Shown one piece after another: positions 7,816-18,381 of a DNA stretch of 41,790 nucleotides (position 1 is its first letter; every line of letters starts with the position of its first letter). The notes beneath the pieces were generated by a model. That model was not told the DNA's origin. It did no database searches and was given only the letters and a program-made list of their open reading frames with translations. The DNA lies in NCBI GenBank assembly GCA_000824825.2, contig LM655187.1:326345-368134 (forward strand), written 5' to 3'. Source of the DNA: Mesorhizobium sp. ORS 3324 (GTDB taxonomy: Bacteria > Pseudomonadota > Alphaproteobacteria > Rhizobiales > Rhizobiaceae). A program made the translations under genes and the position numbers.

Positions 7816-8295
7816 CTAACACGGACTTCCCGAGCTCGTTTGCTGCAGGTCCGAGAAGGGCCAAGGCACAAAGTCGCTGCACTCCATGACGAAGTCCTCC
7901 GCCTTCCCGTGCGGCTCCTTCCGCGTTTCATAAAGCGCGCGCGCCGGTACGTTGTCGGGCTCGGTGCCGACCCAGGCCTCCTCGCAACCATGCTCGCGCC
8001 CGATCTCGAACATAGCGTCGAGCATTTTTTTCGCGATACCCTGCCGCTGGAAGGGCGGCGCCACGCCGACCTCGTCGATATAGAGTTCGCTCACCTTGTC
8101 GGGATGGCGATGGATGACGGCGGCGCACTGAGCGACCACGATTTCGTCAACTATCGCAACGATCATGAAATGGCCGGGCGCGCTGAGATAGGTGGCGAGA
8201 CGATCTGGCCGCACCGGCTCGTCGAACACTCCGTCGGCCATCTGCATCACAAGGGCGTCATCGCCGGGATGGAGCCTTCTGATTTCGACGTTCAT
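7816..8295 (-). CDS. GNAT-family N-acetyltransferase
   Basis: The protein is 159 residues from ATG 8293-8295, chosen because ggggag lies about ten bases upstream. The acetyl-CoA-binding signature is clear: VGVAPPFQRQGIAKKMLDA (motif A, R/Q-x-x-G-I/A), followed by the alanine-rich tail in which TEPDNVPARALYETR is motif B. The start MNVEIRRLHPGDDALVMQM is typical of small GNAT enzymes, including the AAC(3)-I aminoglycoside acetyltransferases, but there is no basis to assign an antibiotic substrate. It is convergent with the RibD-like gene and divergent from mdh. Confidence 0.82.
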   Translation of the reverse strand: MNVEIRRLHPGDDALVMQMADGVFDEPVRPDRLATYLSAPGHFMIVAIVDEIVVAQCAAVIHRHPDKVSELYIDEVGVAPPFQRQGIAKKMLDAMFEIGREHGCEEAWVGTEPDNVPARALYETRKEPHGKAEDFVMECSDFVPWPFSDLQQTSSGSPC

Positions 8296-8346
8296 TGTGT
8301 AAATTCTCCCCAGTCGGCTCACCAATTTTGACGTTTACGTAATTCC

Positions 8347-9496
<1,150 letters not shown>

Positions 9497-9521
9497 TCGC
9501 CCCTCCCCGGAGACCAAGCGC

Positions 9522-10715
<1,194 letters not shown>

Positions 10716-10719
10716 GCGG

Positions 10720-11091
10720 ATGCCTCCGCGCAAGATAAACCTGGTCGAGGCGGCGGACCGGATGATCACCAAGGTCTTCGATCCGCACATCGCCGGCGAT
10801 GTCAATGACAGCCACGCCAAGGTCGCCAAGTTCGGCGAGGTCTTCGACTGGCATGCGCATGACCATGAGGACGAAGCCTTCCTCGTGCTGCGCGGCCGGA
10901 TCGCCATCGATTTCCGCGACGGGCCGGTCGAGCTCGGCGAGGGCGACTTCATCGTCGTGCCGCGCGGCGTCGAGCATCGCCCGCGCTCGCTGACCAAGGA
11001 ACCGGTGGTGCTGATGTTCGAGCCGGCAACGACGCTGAACACCGGCAATGCCAAGAGCGACCTCACCGTCACCGACCTCAAGCGGCTCTGA
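10720..11091 (+). CDS. Small cupin-domain protein
   Basis: This is a single-domain cupin of 123 residues. Cupin motif 1 is seen as [18 protein letters not shown] (His, His, Glu likely metal ligands) and motif 2 as [14 protein letters not shown] (His). It has no extra domain, like small cytoplasmic cupins of unknown substrate. The start ATG lies four bases after the sucC stop and the stop is three bases before the DUF1579 gene, so the gene is embedded in the succinyl-CoA synthetase operon and probably translated with it. Codon use matches its neighbours. No function in the TCA cycle is known for this family. Confidence 0.82.
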   Translation: MPPRKINLVEAADRMITKVFDPHIAGDVNDSHAKVAKFGEVFDWHAHDHEDEAFLVLRGRIAIDFRDGPVELGEGDFIVVPRGVEHRPRSLTKEPVVLMFEPATTLNTGNAKSDLTVTDLKRL

Positions 11092-11094
11092 CCC

Positions 11095-11592
11095 ATGAAC
11101 GCGGCGCCCACCTTCACGCTATCGGCCGAGCACCGGCGCCTGCAGGCGCTGGTCGGCGCGTGGCGTGGCGAGGAAGAGGTATCGGCCACGCAATGGACCG
11201 GCGCAGGCACCGCGACCGCGGAAGTGGTGGCCGAGGCCGAATTCGGCGGGCTGTTCGTCGTGCAGCGCTACCGCCAGAGTCGCGACGGGAAGGTGTCGTT
11301 CGCCGCGCATAATGTCTTCGGCTTCGACCAGCCGGGCGGCGTCTTCACCATGCACCAGTTCGACTCGATGGGATTCGTGCCGGCCTCGCCCGCGACCGGC
11401 ACACGGGACGGCAATAGTCTTTCGCTGCTGCGCTCCTCGCCGCGCGGCGCAGCGCGGGTGACTTATGATTTCGACGGCGCCGACGCCTACCACATGCAAT
11501 TGCAGTTCAAGCCCGCCGGCAGCGATGCCTGGCAAGACATGGTGAGCGGCCTCTACCGGCGCGTTTCGCCTTCCTCGATCAACGGTTTTTAG
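11095..11592 (+). CDS. DUF1579-family protein
   Basis: This 165-residue protein has the pattern of DUF1579: an N-terminal LVGAWRGEEEV segment, a central beta-rich region (EAEFGGLFVVQRYRQS, HNVFGFDQPGGVFTMHQFDS) and a C-terminal strand pair. Members are probably lipocalin-like barrels without known ligand. It is placed between the cupin gene (3-base gap) and sucD (12-base gap), so it should be co-transcribed with the succinyl-CoA synthetase genes. No signal peptide is visible. Confidence 0.75.
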   Translation: MNAAPTFTLSAEHRRLQALVGAWRGEEEVSATQWTGAGTATAEVVAEAEFGGLFVVQRYRQSRDGKVSFAAHNVFGFDQPGGVFTMHQFDSMGFVPASPATGTRDGNSLSLLRSSPRGAARVTYDFDGADAYHMQLQFKPAGSDAWQDMVSGLYRRVSPSSINGF

Positions 11593-11604
11593 AAAAGGGC
11601 CGCG

Positions 11605-12507
11605 ATGTCCATTCTCGTCGACAAGAACACCAAGGTGCTGGTCCAAGGTCTGACCGGCAAGACCGGCACCTTCCACACCGAGCAGGCGGTGGCCTATCAC
11701 GGCACCAAGATGGTTGGCGGTATCCATCCGAAGAAGGGCGGCGAGACCTGGACCGGCGCCAAGGGCGAGACGCTGCCAATCTTCGCCACCGTCGCCGAAG
11801 GCAAGGAAAAGACCGGCGCCAACGCCTCCGTCATCTACGTGCCGCCGGCAGGTGCGGGCGAAGCCATCATCGAGGCGATCGAGGCCGAGATCCCGCTGAT
11901 CGTCTGCATCACCGAGGGCATCCCGGTGATGGATATGGTCAAGGTCAAGGCGCGGCTCGACCGTTCCTCCTCGCGGCTGATCGGCCCGAACTGCCCGGGC
12001 GTGCTGACCCCCGACGAATGCAAGATCGGCATCATGCCCGGCAACATCTTCCGCAAGGGCTCGGTCGGCGTTGTTTCCCGCTCGGGAACACTTACCTATG
12101 AGGCGGTCTTCCAGACCAGCAATGTCGGCCTCGGCCAGACCACCGCTGTCGGCATCGGCGGCGACCCGGTCAAGGGCACGGAGTTCATCGACGTGCTCGA
12201 GATGTTCCTTGCCGATGACGAGACCAAGTCGATCATCATGATCGGCGAGATCGGCGGCTCGGCCGAGGAAGATGCCGCGCAGTTCCTGAAGGACGAGGCC
12301 AAGCGCGGCCGCAAGAAACCGATGGCGGGCTTCATCGCCGGGCGCACGGCGCCGGCCGGCCGCACCATGGGTCATGCGGGCGCGGTGATCTCCGGCGGCA
12401 AGGGCGGCGCGGAAGACAAGATCGCGGCGATGGAATCGGCCGGCATCAAGGTTTCGCCGTCGCCGGCAAGGCTCGGCACGACGCTGGTCGAGGCGATTAA
12501 AGGTTAA
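11605..12507 (+). CDS. sucD: Succinyl-CoA synthetase (ADP-forming), alpha subunit
   Basis: The protein has 300 residues, the standard length. The CoA-binding Rossmann domain starts [20 protein letters not shown]. The ligase part carries [20 protein letters not shown] and the phosphohistidine motif [12 protein letters not shown], whose His is transiently phosphorylated. agaaaaggg lies a few bases ahead of ATG 11605. It is separated from its partner sucC by the cupin and DUF1579 genes. A long hairpin repeat occupies the gap to sucA. Confidence 0.97.
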   Translation: MSILVDKNTKVLVQGLTGKTGTFHTEQAVAYHGTKMVGGIHPKKGGETWTGAKGETLPIFATVAEGKEKTGANASVIYVPPAGAGEAIIEAIEAEIPLIVCITEGIPVMDMVKVKARLDRSSSRLIGPNCPGVLTPDECKIGIMPGNIFRKGSVGVVSRSGTLTYEAVFQTSNVGLGQTTAVGIGGDPVKGTEFIDVLEMFLADDETKSIIMIGEIGGSAEEDAAQFLKDEAKRGRKKPMAGFIAGRTAPAGRTMGHAGAVISGGKGGAEDKIAAMESAGIKVSPSPARLGTTLVEAIKG

Positions 12508-12600
12508 GGGACTAGGGGAGTAAGGGAATAGGGGAGTAGGGAAGGACCGGCGGCAAGAAATGCCCTACTCCCCTACTGCCTTACTCCCCTACTCCCTTCC
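12508..12600. repeat. Long inverted repeat (family D) between sucD and sucA
   Basis: Two arms of about 34-36 bases, at roughly 12508-12541 and 12563-12598, are reverse complements with three or four mismatches. Each arm is itself built of tandem units of about ten bases of the form taggggagta. The loop of about 21 bases contains accggcggcaagaaatg. It starts directly after the sucD stop codon (12505-12507) and ends about 37 bases ahead of the sucA start. In mRNA it would make a very stable hairpin. Confidence 0.88.
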
Positions 12601-12636
12601 ACACTAAGGAGACGGAGCCAGGCTCCGCAGACGAAA

Positions 12637-15624
12637 ATGGCAAGACAAGATCAGGCCAACGACCAATTCTCTCTCACCTCGTTCCTCTATGGCGGCAATG
12701 CCGATTATATCGACGCGCTCTATGCTGCCTATGAGGACGATCCGGCCTCCGTCGATCCGGAGTGGCGGAATTTCTTCGCGGGGCTGAAGGACGACGCCGG
12801 CGATGTCCGCAAGAACGCCACCGGCGCCTCCTGGGCAAAGCCTTCCTGGCCGCTGCAGGCCAATGGCGAGCTGGTCTCGGCGCTCGACGGCAATTGGGGC
12901 CTGGTCGAAAAGCACATCGAAAAAAAGGTCAAGGAGAAGGCGGTCGTCAATGGCGCCGTCCTTTCCGACGGCGACGTGCATCAGGCGACGCGCGATTCCG
13001 TGCGCGCCATCATGATGATCCGCGCCTTCCGCATGCGCGGCCACCTGCACGCCAAGCTCGATCCGCTGGGCATCGCCAATCCGCTCGAGGACTATAACGA
13101 GCTGTCGCCGGAGAACTACGGCTTCACCGAAGCCGATTACGACCGGCCGATCTTCCTCGACAATGTGCTGGGGCTCGAATTTGGCACCATCCGGCAGATG
13201 CTGGATATCCTCACCCGCACCTATTGCTCGACGCTCGGCGTCGAGTTCATGCACATCTCCGACCCCGAGGAGAAGGCCTGGATCCAGGCGCGCATCGAAG
13301 GCGCCGACAAGGAGATCACCTTCACCGCCACCGGCAAGAAGGCGATCCTGTCGAAGCTGATCGAGGCCGAGGGCTTCGAGCAGTATATCGACGTCAAGTA
13401 CAAGGGCACCAAGCGCTTCGGCCTTGACGGCGGCGAGTCGCTGATCCCGGCGCTGGAGCAGATCATCAAGCGCGGCGGCCAGCTCGGCCTGAAGGAGGTC
13501 GTGCTCGGCATGGCCCACCGCGGCCGCCTCAACGTGCTTTCCCAGGTGATGGCCAAGCCGCACCGCGCCATCTTCCACGAGTTCAAGGGCGGATCGGCCG
13601 CGCCGGACGATGTCGAGGGCTCGGGCGACGTGAAGTACCATCTCGGCGCCTCGTCGGACCGCGAATTCGACGGCAACAAGGTGCACCTGTCGCTGACCGC
13701 CAACCCCTCGCATCTGGAGATCGTCGACCCCGTCGTGATGGGCAAGGCGCGCGCCAAGCAGGACCAGCTCGTCGGCCGCGAGCGCGGCGAGATCGTGCCT
13801 CTGTCGGAACGCGCCAAGGTGATGCCACTGCTGCTGCACGGCGATGCGGCCTTTGCCGGCCAGGGCGTGATCGCCGAGATGTTCGGGCTCTCCGGCCTGC
13901 GCGGCCATCGCGTCGCCGGCACGCTGCATTTCATCATCAACAACCAGATCGGCTTCACCACCAACCCGCGCTTCTCGCGCTCTTCGCCCTATCCGTCGGA
14001 CGTGGCCAAGATGATCGAGGCGCCGATCTTCCACGTCAACGGCGACGATCCGGAGGCGGTGGTGCACGCCGCCAAGGTTGCGACCGAATTCCGCATGAAG
14101 TTCCACAAGCCCGTGGTGGTGGACATGTTCTGCTACCGCCGCTTCGGCCACAATGAGGGCGACGAGCCGTCCTTCACCCAGCCGATCATGTACCGCAACA
14201 TCCGCAGCCATAAGACGACGGTGCAAATCTATGCCGACCGGCTGATCGCCGAAGGCCACGTCACCCAGGCCGAGGTCGATAAGATGCGGGCGGACTGGCG
14301 CGCGCATCTCGAGGCCGAATTTGAGGTCGGCCAGTCCTACAAGCCGAACAAGGCAGACTGGCTGGACGGCGCCTGGTCGGGCCTGCGCACCGCCGACAAC
14401 CAGGACGAACAGCGGCGCGGCAAGACCGCCGTGCCGGTGCGCACGCTGAAGGAGATCGGCAAGAAGCTGACCGAGGTGCCGAAGGATTTCGAGGCGCACA
14501 AGACGATCCTGCGCTTCCTCGAGAACCGCCGCCAGGCGATCGAATCCGGCGAAGGCATCGACTGGTCGACGGCCGAGGCGCTTGCCTTCGGTGCGATCCT
14601 GCTCGACGGCAATCCGATCCGGCTCTCCGGCCAGGATTCCGAGCGCGGCACCTTCTCGCAGCGCCACTCCGTGCTCTACGACCAGCGGGACGAGACCCGC
14701 TACATCCCGCTCAACAACCTGTCGGCGGCGCAGGCCGGCTACGAGGTCATCAACTCGATGCTCTCGGAAGAGGCGGTGCTGGGCTTCGAATATGGCTACA
14801 GCCTCGCCGAGCCCAAGGCGCTGACGCTCTGGGAAGCGCAGTTCGGCGACTTCGCCAACGGCGCCCAGGTGGTGTTCGACCAGTTCATCTCGTCCGGCGA
14901 GCGCAAGTGGCTGAGAATGTCGGGCCTCGTTTGCCTGCTGCCGCACGGCTATGAGGGCCAGGGACCGGAGCACTCGTCGGCGCGCCTCGAGCGCTTCCTG
15001 CAGCTCTGCGCCGAGGACAACATGCAGGTGGCCAACGTCACCACGCCGGCCAACTACTTCCACATACTGCGCCGGCAGTTGAAGCGCGATTTCCGCAAGC
15101 CGCTGATCCTGATGACGCCGAAGTCGCTGCTGCGCCACAAGCGGGCGGTGTCGACGCTGTCGGAAATGGCGGGCGAAAGCTCGTTCCATCGGCTGCTGTG
15201 GGACGATGCGCAGCTCCTGGCCGACCAGCCGATCAAGCTGGTCAAGGATTCCAAGATCCGCCGCGTCGTGCTCTGCTCGGGCAAGGTCTATTACGACCTC
15301 TACGAGGAGCGCGAGAAGCGCGGCATCAACGACATCTACCTGCTGCGCGTCGAACAGCTCTACCCGTTCCCCGCCAAGGCGCTGATCACCGAGCTGTCGC
15401 GCTTCCGCAACGCCGAGATGGTGTGGTGCCAGGAGGAGCCCAAGAACATGGGCGCCTGGTCGTTCATCGACCCTTATCTCGAATGGGTGCTGGCGCATAT
15501 CGACGCCAAGCATCAGCGGGTGCGCTACACCGGCCGGCCGGCTTCGGCCTCGCCGGCGACCGGGTTGATGTCGAAGCATCTCAGTCAGCTCGCTGCCTTG
15601 CTCGACGACGCGCTGGGTGAGTAG
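12637..15624 (+). CDS. sucA: 2-oxoglutarate dehydrogenase E1 component
   Basis: The 995-residue thiamine-diphosphate enzyme decarboxylates 2-oxoglutarate and passes succinyl groups to SucB. Family landmarks are the N-terminal NADYIDALYAAYEDDPASVD (E2 contact region), LGMAHRGRLNVL, HGDAAFAGQGVIAE (TPP/Mg motif), FIINNQIGFTTNPR and LLPHGYEGQGPEHSSARLER. The ATG at 12637 follows ggagac-like sequence and the hairpin repeat after sucD. sucB follows 48 bases later. Length and content are complete, with no disruption seen. Confidence 0.98.
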   Translation: MARQDQANDQFSLTSFLYGGNADYIDALYAAYEDDPASVDPEWRNFFAGLKDDAGDVRKNATGASWAKPSWPLQANGELVSALDGNWGLVEKHIEKKVKEKAVVNGAVLSDGDVHQATRDSVRAIMMIRAFRMRGHLHAKLDPLGIANPLEDYNELSPENYGFTEADYDRPIFLDNVLGLEFGTIRQMLDILTRTYCSTLGVEFMHISDPEEKAWIQARIEGADKEITFTATGKKAILSKLIEAEGFEQYIDVKYKGTKRFGLDGGESLIPALEQIIKRGGQLGLKEVVLGMAHRGRLNVLSQVMAKPHRAIFHEFKGGSAAPDDVEGSGDVKYHLGASSDREFDGNKVHLSLTANPSHLEIVDPVVMGKARAKQDQLVGRERGEIVPLSERAKVMPLLLHGDAAFAGQGVIAEMFGLSGLRGHRVAGTLHFIINNQIGFTTNPRFSRSSPYPSDVAKMIEAPIFHVNGDDPEAVVHAAKVATEFRMKFHKPVVVDMFCYRRFGHNEGDEPSFTQPIMYRNIRSHKTTVQIYADRLIAEGHVTQAEVDKMRADWRAHLEAEFEVGQSYKPNKADWLDGAWSGLRTADNQDEQRRGKTAVPVRTLKEIGKKLTEVPKDFEAHKTILRFLENRRQAIESGEGIDWSTAEALAFGAILLDGNPIRLSGQDSERGTFSQRHSVLYDQRDETRYIPLNNLSAAQAGYEVINSMLSEEAVLGFEYGYSLAEPKALTLWEAQFGDFANGAQVVFDQFISSGERKWLRMSGLVCLLPHGYEGQGPEHSSARLERFLQLCAEDNMQVANVTTPANYFHILRRQLKRDFRKPLILMTPKSLLRHKRAVSTLSEMAGESSFHRLLWDDAQLLADQPIKLVKDSKIRRVVLCSGKVYYDLYEEREKRGINDIYLLRVEQLYPFPAKALITELSRFRNAEMVWCQEEPKNMGAWSFIDPYLEWVLAHIDAKHQRVRYTGRPASASPATGLMSKHLSQLAALLDDALGE

Positions 15625-15672
15625 GCAGACCGGACGAAACAGACCTCAAGAAGAAACAAACGGACAGGCACA

Positions 15673-16953
15673 ATGGCTACCGAAATCCGCGTCCCCACAC
15701 TCGGCGAATCCGTCACCGAGGCGACCGTCGGCAAGTGGTTCAAGAAGGTCGGCGATGCGATCGCCGCCGACGAGCCGCTGGTCGAGCTCGAAACCGACAA
15801 GGTGACGGTGGAAGTGCCTGCCGCAAGCGCCGGAACGCTCTCCGAGATCACCGTCAAGGAAGGCGAGACGGTCAATGTCGGCGCGCTGCTCGGCTCGATT
15901 GCCGCCGGCGGCCAAGCGGCCGCGCCGGCGACCAAGCCGCAGGCGGTGGCGCAGGCATCCAGCCCGGACGCGGCCTCCACGGTCAAGCAGGCCTCGGCCG
16001 AGACCGCCAAGATCGCCGGCGACAACGGCCCGATCGAGCCGCGCACCATGCCGCCGGCTCCCGCCGCGGCCAAGCTGATCGCGGAGCACAATCTTTCGGT
16101 CGAGCAACTCGCAGGCTCCGGCAAGCGCGGTCAGGTGCTGAAGGGCGACGTGCTCGACGCCATCGCCAAGGGCGCGCCCTCGCAACCGGTCGAGGCGCCG
16201 AAGGCAGCGCCTGCGCCGGTCGCTGCCCGCGCCCCGTCCGCGCCGGATGATGCCTCGCGCGAAGAGCGCGTGCGCATGACCAAGCTCAGGCAGACGATCG
16301 CCCGCCGCCTCAAGGAGGCGCAGTCGACCGCAGCCATGCTCACCACCTTCAACGAGGTGGATATGAGCGCGGTGATGGCGCTGCGGGCCAAGTACAAGGA
16401 CGTGTTCGAGAAGAAGCATGGCGTGAAGCTCGGCTTCATGGGCTTCTTCACCAAGGCGGTCACGCATGCGCTGAAGGAGATCCCGGCGGTCAATGCCGAG
16501 ATCGACGGCACCGACATCATCTACAAGAACTTCGCCCATGTCGGCGTCGCCGTCGGCACGGACAAGGGTCTGGTGGTGCCGGTGGTGCGCGACGCCGACC
16601 AGATGTCCATCGCCGAGATCGAGAAGGAGATCGGTAGGCTCGGCCTTGCCGCGCGCGACGGCAAGCTTTCGGTCGCCGACATGCAGGGCGGCACCTTCAC
16701 CATCTCCAATGGCGGCGTCTATGGCTCGCTGATGTCGACGCCGATCCTCAACGCGCCGCAGTCCGGCATCCTCGGCATGCACAAGATCCAGGAGAGGCCG
16801 ATGGTGGTCGGCGGCCAGATCGTCATCCGCCCGATGATGTATCTGGCACTGAGCTACGACCACCGCATCGTCGACGGCAAGGAAGCGGTGACCTTCCTGG
16901 TGCGCGTCAAGGAAAGCCTCGAGGATCCCGAGCGGCTGGTGCTCGATCTGTAA
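15673..16953 (+). CDS. sucB: Dihydrolipoyllysine succinyltransferase, E2 of 2-oxoglutarate dehydrogenase
   Basis: The protein has 426 residues with the standard E2 order: one lipoyl domain (residues 1-80, lipoylated Lys43 in ETDKVTVEV), an Ala/Pro linker, a peripheral subunit-binding domain at about 118-150 ([19 protein letters not shown]) and the catalytic acyltransferase domain ending in [15 protein letters not shown] with the catalytic His and Asp. [11 protein letters not shown] at the N-terminus is typical of SucB rather than of pyruvate E2. Secreted-protein and SDR genes stand between it and its E3 gene, lpdA. Confidence 0.97.
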   Translation: MATEIRVPTLGESVTEATVGKWFKKVGDAIAADEPLVELETDKVTVEVPAASAGTLSEITVKEGETVNVGALLGSIAAGGQAAAPATKPQAVAQASSPDAASTVKQASAETAKIAGDNGPIEPRTMPPAPAAAKLIAEHNLSVEQLAGSGKRGQVLKGDVLDAIAKGAPSQPVEAPKAAPAPVAARAPSAPDDASREERVRMTKLRQTIARRLKEAQSTAAMLTTFNEVDMSAVMALRAKYKDVFEKKHGVKLGFMGFFTKAVTHALKEIPAVNAEIDGTDIIYKNFAHVGVAVGTDKGLVVPVVRDADQMSIAEIEKEIGRLGLAARDGKLSVADMQGGTFTISNGGVYGSLMSTPILNAPQSGILGMHKIQERPMVVGGQIVIRPMMYLALSYDHRIVDGKEAVTFLVRVKESLEDPERLVLDL

Positions 16954-16987
16954 GGTGGTATATGGCGGCTCACGGCCGAGGCAGCGA

Positions 16988-17500
16988 ATGAAAGCCTGTT
17001 GGCTCGGCATCGCGAGGCCGGTCGTGCTTGCGGCCGGCGCGGCTCTCATAGCTGCCGATGCCCATGCCGCCTGCCCGATCCAGCTTGCCGTCTATGGCGA
17101 GGCGCAGAGCGGCGCCGAGATCGACTTCACCCCGGCCGGCACCTCGGCGACGATCACCAACACGTTCCGCATGATCCTCGACAACAAGACCGTGCTCGAC
17201 GGCATCGCCATGTGGACCGAAGGCTCCGCTGGGCGCCCGCACGGCTCGCTGATGTACAGATGCCCGACCGGCGACGTCACCGGCGAGGAACTTGCCGCCT
17301 GCACGATGTGGGAAGGCGTCATCTACAGCGCCGATGACAAGGGCGGCATCGGCCTGCTGCCGGCCGAAGGCGCCGATGCGCCCAAGACACTGATCTTTCC
17401 CGATCTCGGGCCGTCCCTCGAAATGTCGGCCGCATACGGTCCCGCCGGCTTCTCCAAAGTGCCGTGGGACGTCTTTGCCCTGAAAGGCTGCCAGGAATGA
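16988..17500 (+). CDS. Secreted hypothetical protein
   Basis: This 170-residue protein starts at ATG 16988, chosen because the signal peptide MKACWLGIARPVVLAAG...ADAHA is then at the N-terminus and gagg lies about six bases upstream. A cleavage site is likely after AHA, giving a small periplasmic domain with several cysteines (ACPIQ, MYRCPTG, LAACTMW, LKGCQE). I do not recognise the family. It stands in the sucB-lpdA interval and its stop originally overlapped the next start (see the 14-base tandem repeat at 17493-17520). No catalytic motif is visible. Confidence 0.7.
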   Translation: MKACWLGIARPVVLAAGAALIAADAHAACPIQLAVYGEAQSGAEIDFTPAGTSATITNTFRMILDNKTVLDGIAMWTEGSAGRPHGSLMYRCPTGDVTGEELAACTMWEGVIYSADDKGGIGLLPAEGADAPKTLIFPDLGPSLEMSAAYGPAGFSKVPWDVFALKGCQE

Positions 17501-17520
17501 GCGTGCAGGAATGAGCGTGC
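17493..17520. repeat. 14-base tandem duplication at a stop/start junction
   Basis: aggaatgagcgtgc occurs twice without gap, at 17493-17506 and 17507-17520. The first copy carries the stop of the secreted-protein gene (tga 17498-17500) overlapping an ATG (17497-17499). The second copy carries the ATG (17511) that begins the SDR gene. The first ATG now opens only a five-codon frame (MSVQE, then stop). Confidence 0.95.
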
Positions 17521-18266
17521 ATAAGAAGACGATGCTGGTCACCGGCGGCAGCCGCGGCATCGGCGCCGCCATTTGCCGGCAGGCAAGCCAAGCCGGCTAT
17601 CGCGTTGCGGTCAACTATGTTTCCAACCAGGCTGCTGCCGACGCGCTGGTCGCCGAGCTTGAAGTCGCCGGCGGCGAGGCCTTCGCGATCAAGGGCGATG
17701 TCGGCAGTGAGGCCGATGTCATGGCGATGTTCGAGGCGGTGGACCGGGTTTTTGGCCGGCTCGACGCCTTCGTCAACAATGCCGGCATCGTCGACGTCAA
17801 GGCGCGCGTCGACGAGATGAGCGCGGCGCGGGTCGAGCGCATGATGCGCATCAACGTCGTCGGCTCCTTCCTCTGCGCCCGCGAGGCTGTGAAGCGCATG
17901 TCGACCCGGCATGGCGGCAAGGGCGGCGCCATCGTCAATCTCTCCTCGGCCGCGGCCAGGCTGGGCTCGCCCGGCGAATATGTCGACTACGCCGCCTCCA
18001 AGGGCGCGATCGACACCATGACCATCGGGCTGGCGCGCGAGGTGGTGCTGGAAGGCATCCGCGTCAACGCGGTCAGTCCCGGCATCACCGAGACCGAGAT
18101 CCATGCCTCCGGCGGGCAGCCGGATCGCGTGGCGCGGATGCAGGACACGCTGCCGATGAAAAGGGCGGGCACGGCCGATGAGGTCGCAAACGCGGTTCTC
18201 TATCTTCTGTCGGACGCGGCCTCCTATATAACGGGCGCGATCCTCAATGTAAGCGGCGGCCGCTAG
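17511..18266 (+). CDS. Short-chain dehydrogenase/reductase (classical SDR)
   Basis: The protein has 251 residues, the usual size of classical SDRs. The NAD(P)-binding motif TGGSRGIG is at about residues 9-16, NNAG in the middle of the Rossmann fold, the catalytic Ser in NLSSAAAR and the catalytic YAASK (Tyr-x-x-x-Lys). The end, [21 protein letters not shown], is typical. It resembles glucose 1-dehydrogenase-like or 3-oxoacyl-ACP reductase-like SDRs; substrate is unknown. The start is ATG 17511, inside the second copy of a 14-base tandem duplication. lpdA follows after a repeat of family E. Confidence 0.88.
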   Translation: MSVHKKTMLVTGGSRGIGAAICRQASQAGYRVAVNYVSNQAAADALVAELEVAGGEAFAIKGDVGSEADVMAMFEAVDRVFGRLDAFVNNAGIVDVKARVDEMSAARVERMMRINVVGSFLCAREAVKRMSTRHGGKGGAIVNLSSAAARLGSPGEYVDYAASKGAIDTMTIGLAREVVLEGIRVNAVSPGITETEIHASGGQPDRVARMQDTLPMKRAGTADEVANAVLYLLSDAASYITGAILNVSGGR

Positions 18267-18365
18267 AGCAATTCCAAGGAAAAGTGCCCAGCGGTTTCCC
18301 GTTTCGGAATTGCGTACGAAGAAAAGAACTGGAGCGGTTCGATCCCGAACCGCTCCAAAGCCGGA
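18266..18365. repeat. Family E palindromic repeat with perfect hairpin ahead of lpdA
   Basis: gcaattcc (18269-18276) and ggaattgc (18306-18313) are perfect inverted arms. They are followed by a perfect 11-base stem, ggagcggttcg (18331-18341) / cgaaccgctcc (18346-18356), around a 4-base loop. The text agagcaattcc...cggaattgcg is of a type common between genes in rhizobia. It separates the SDR gene from lpdA and could act on mRNA stability or as a partial terminator. Confidence 0.8.
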
Positions 18366-18381
18366 TAAGAAGGACAGTCTC

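Noticed and set aside
7816..8295. GNAT gene as an aminoglycoside resistance determinant
   Set aside because: Only the general acetyltransferase motifs can be seen; substrate residues of AAC(3) or AAC(6') enzymes cannot be established by reading.
12604..15579. A minus-strand open frame of about 990 codons opposite sucA
   Set aside because: It is the shadow of sucA in GC-rich DNA; its translation has repetitive Arg/Ala/His/Leu composition with no recognisable domain, while the plus strand gives a complete SucA.
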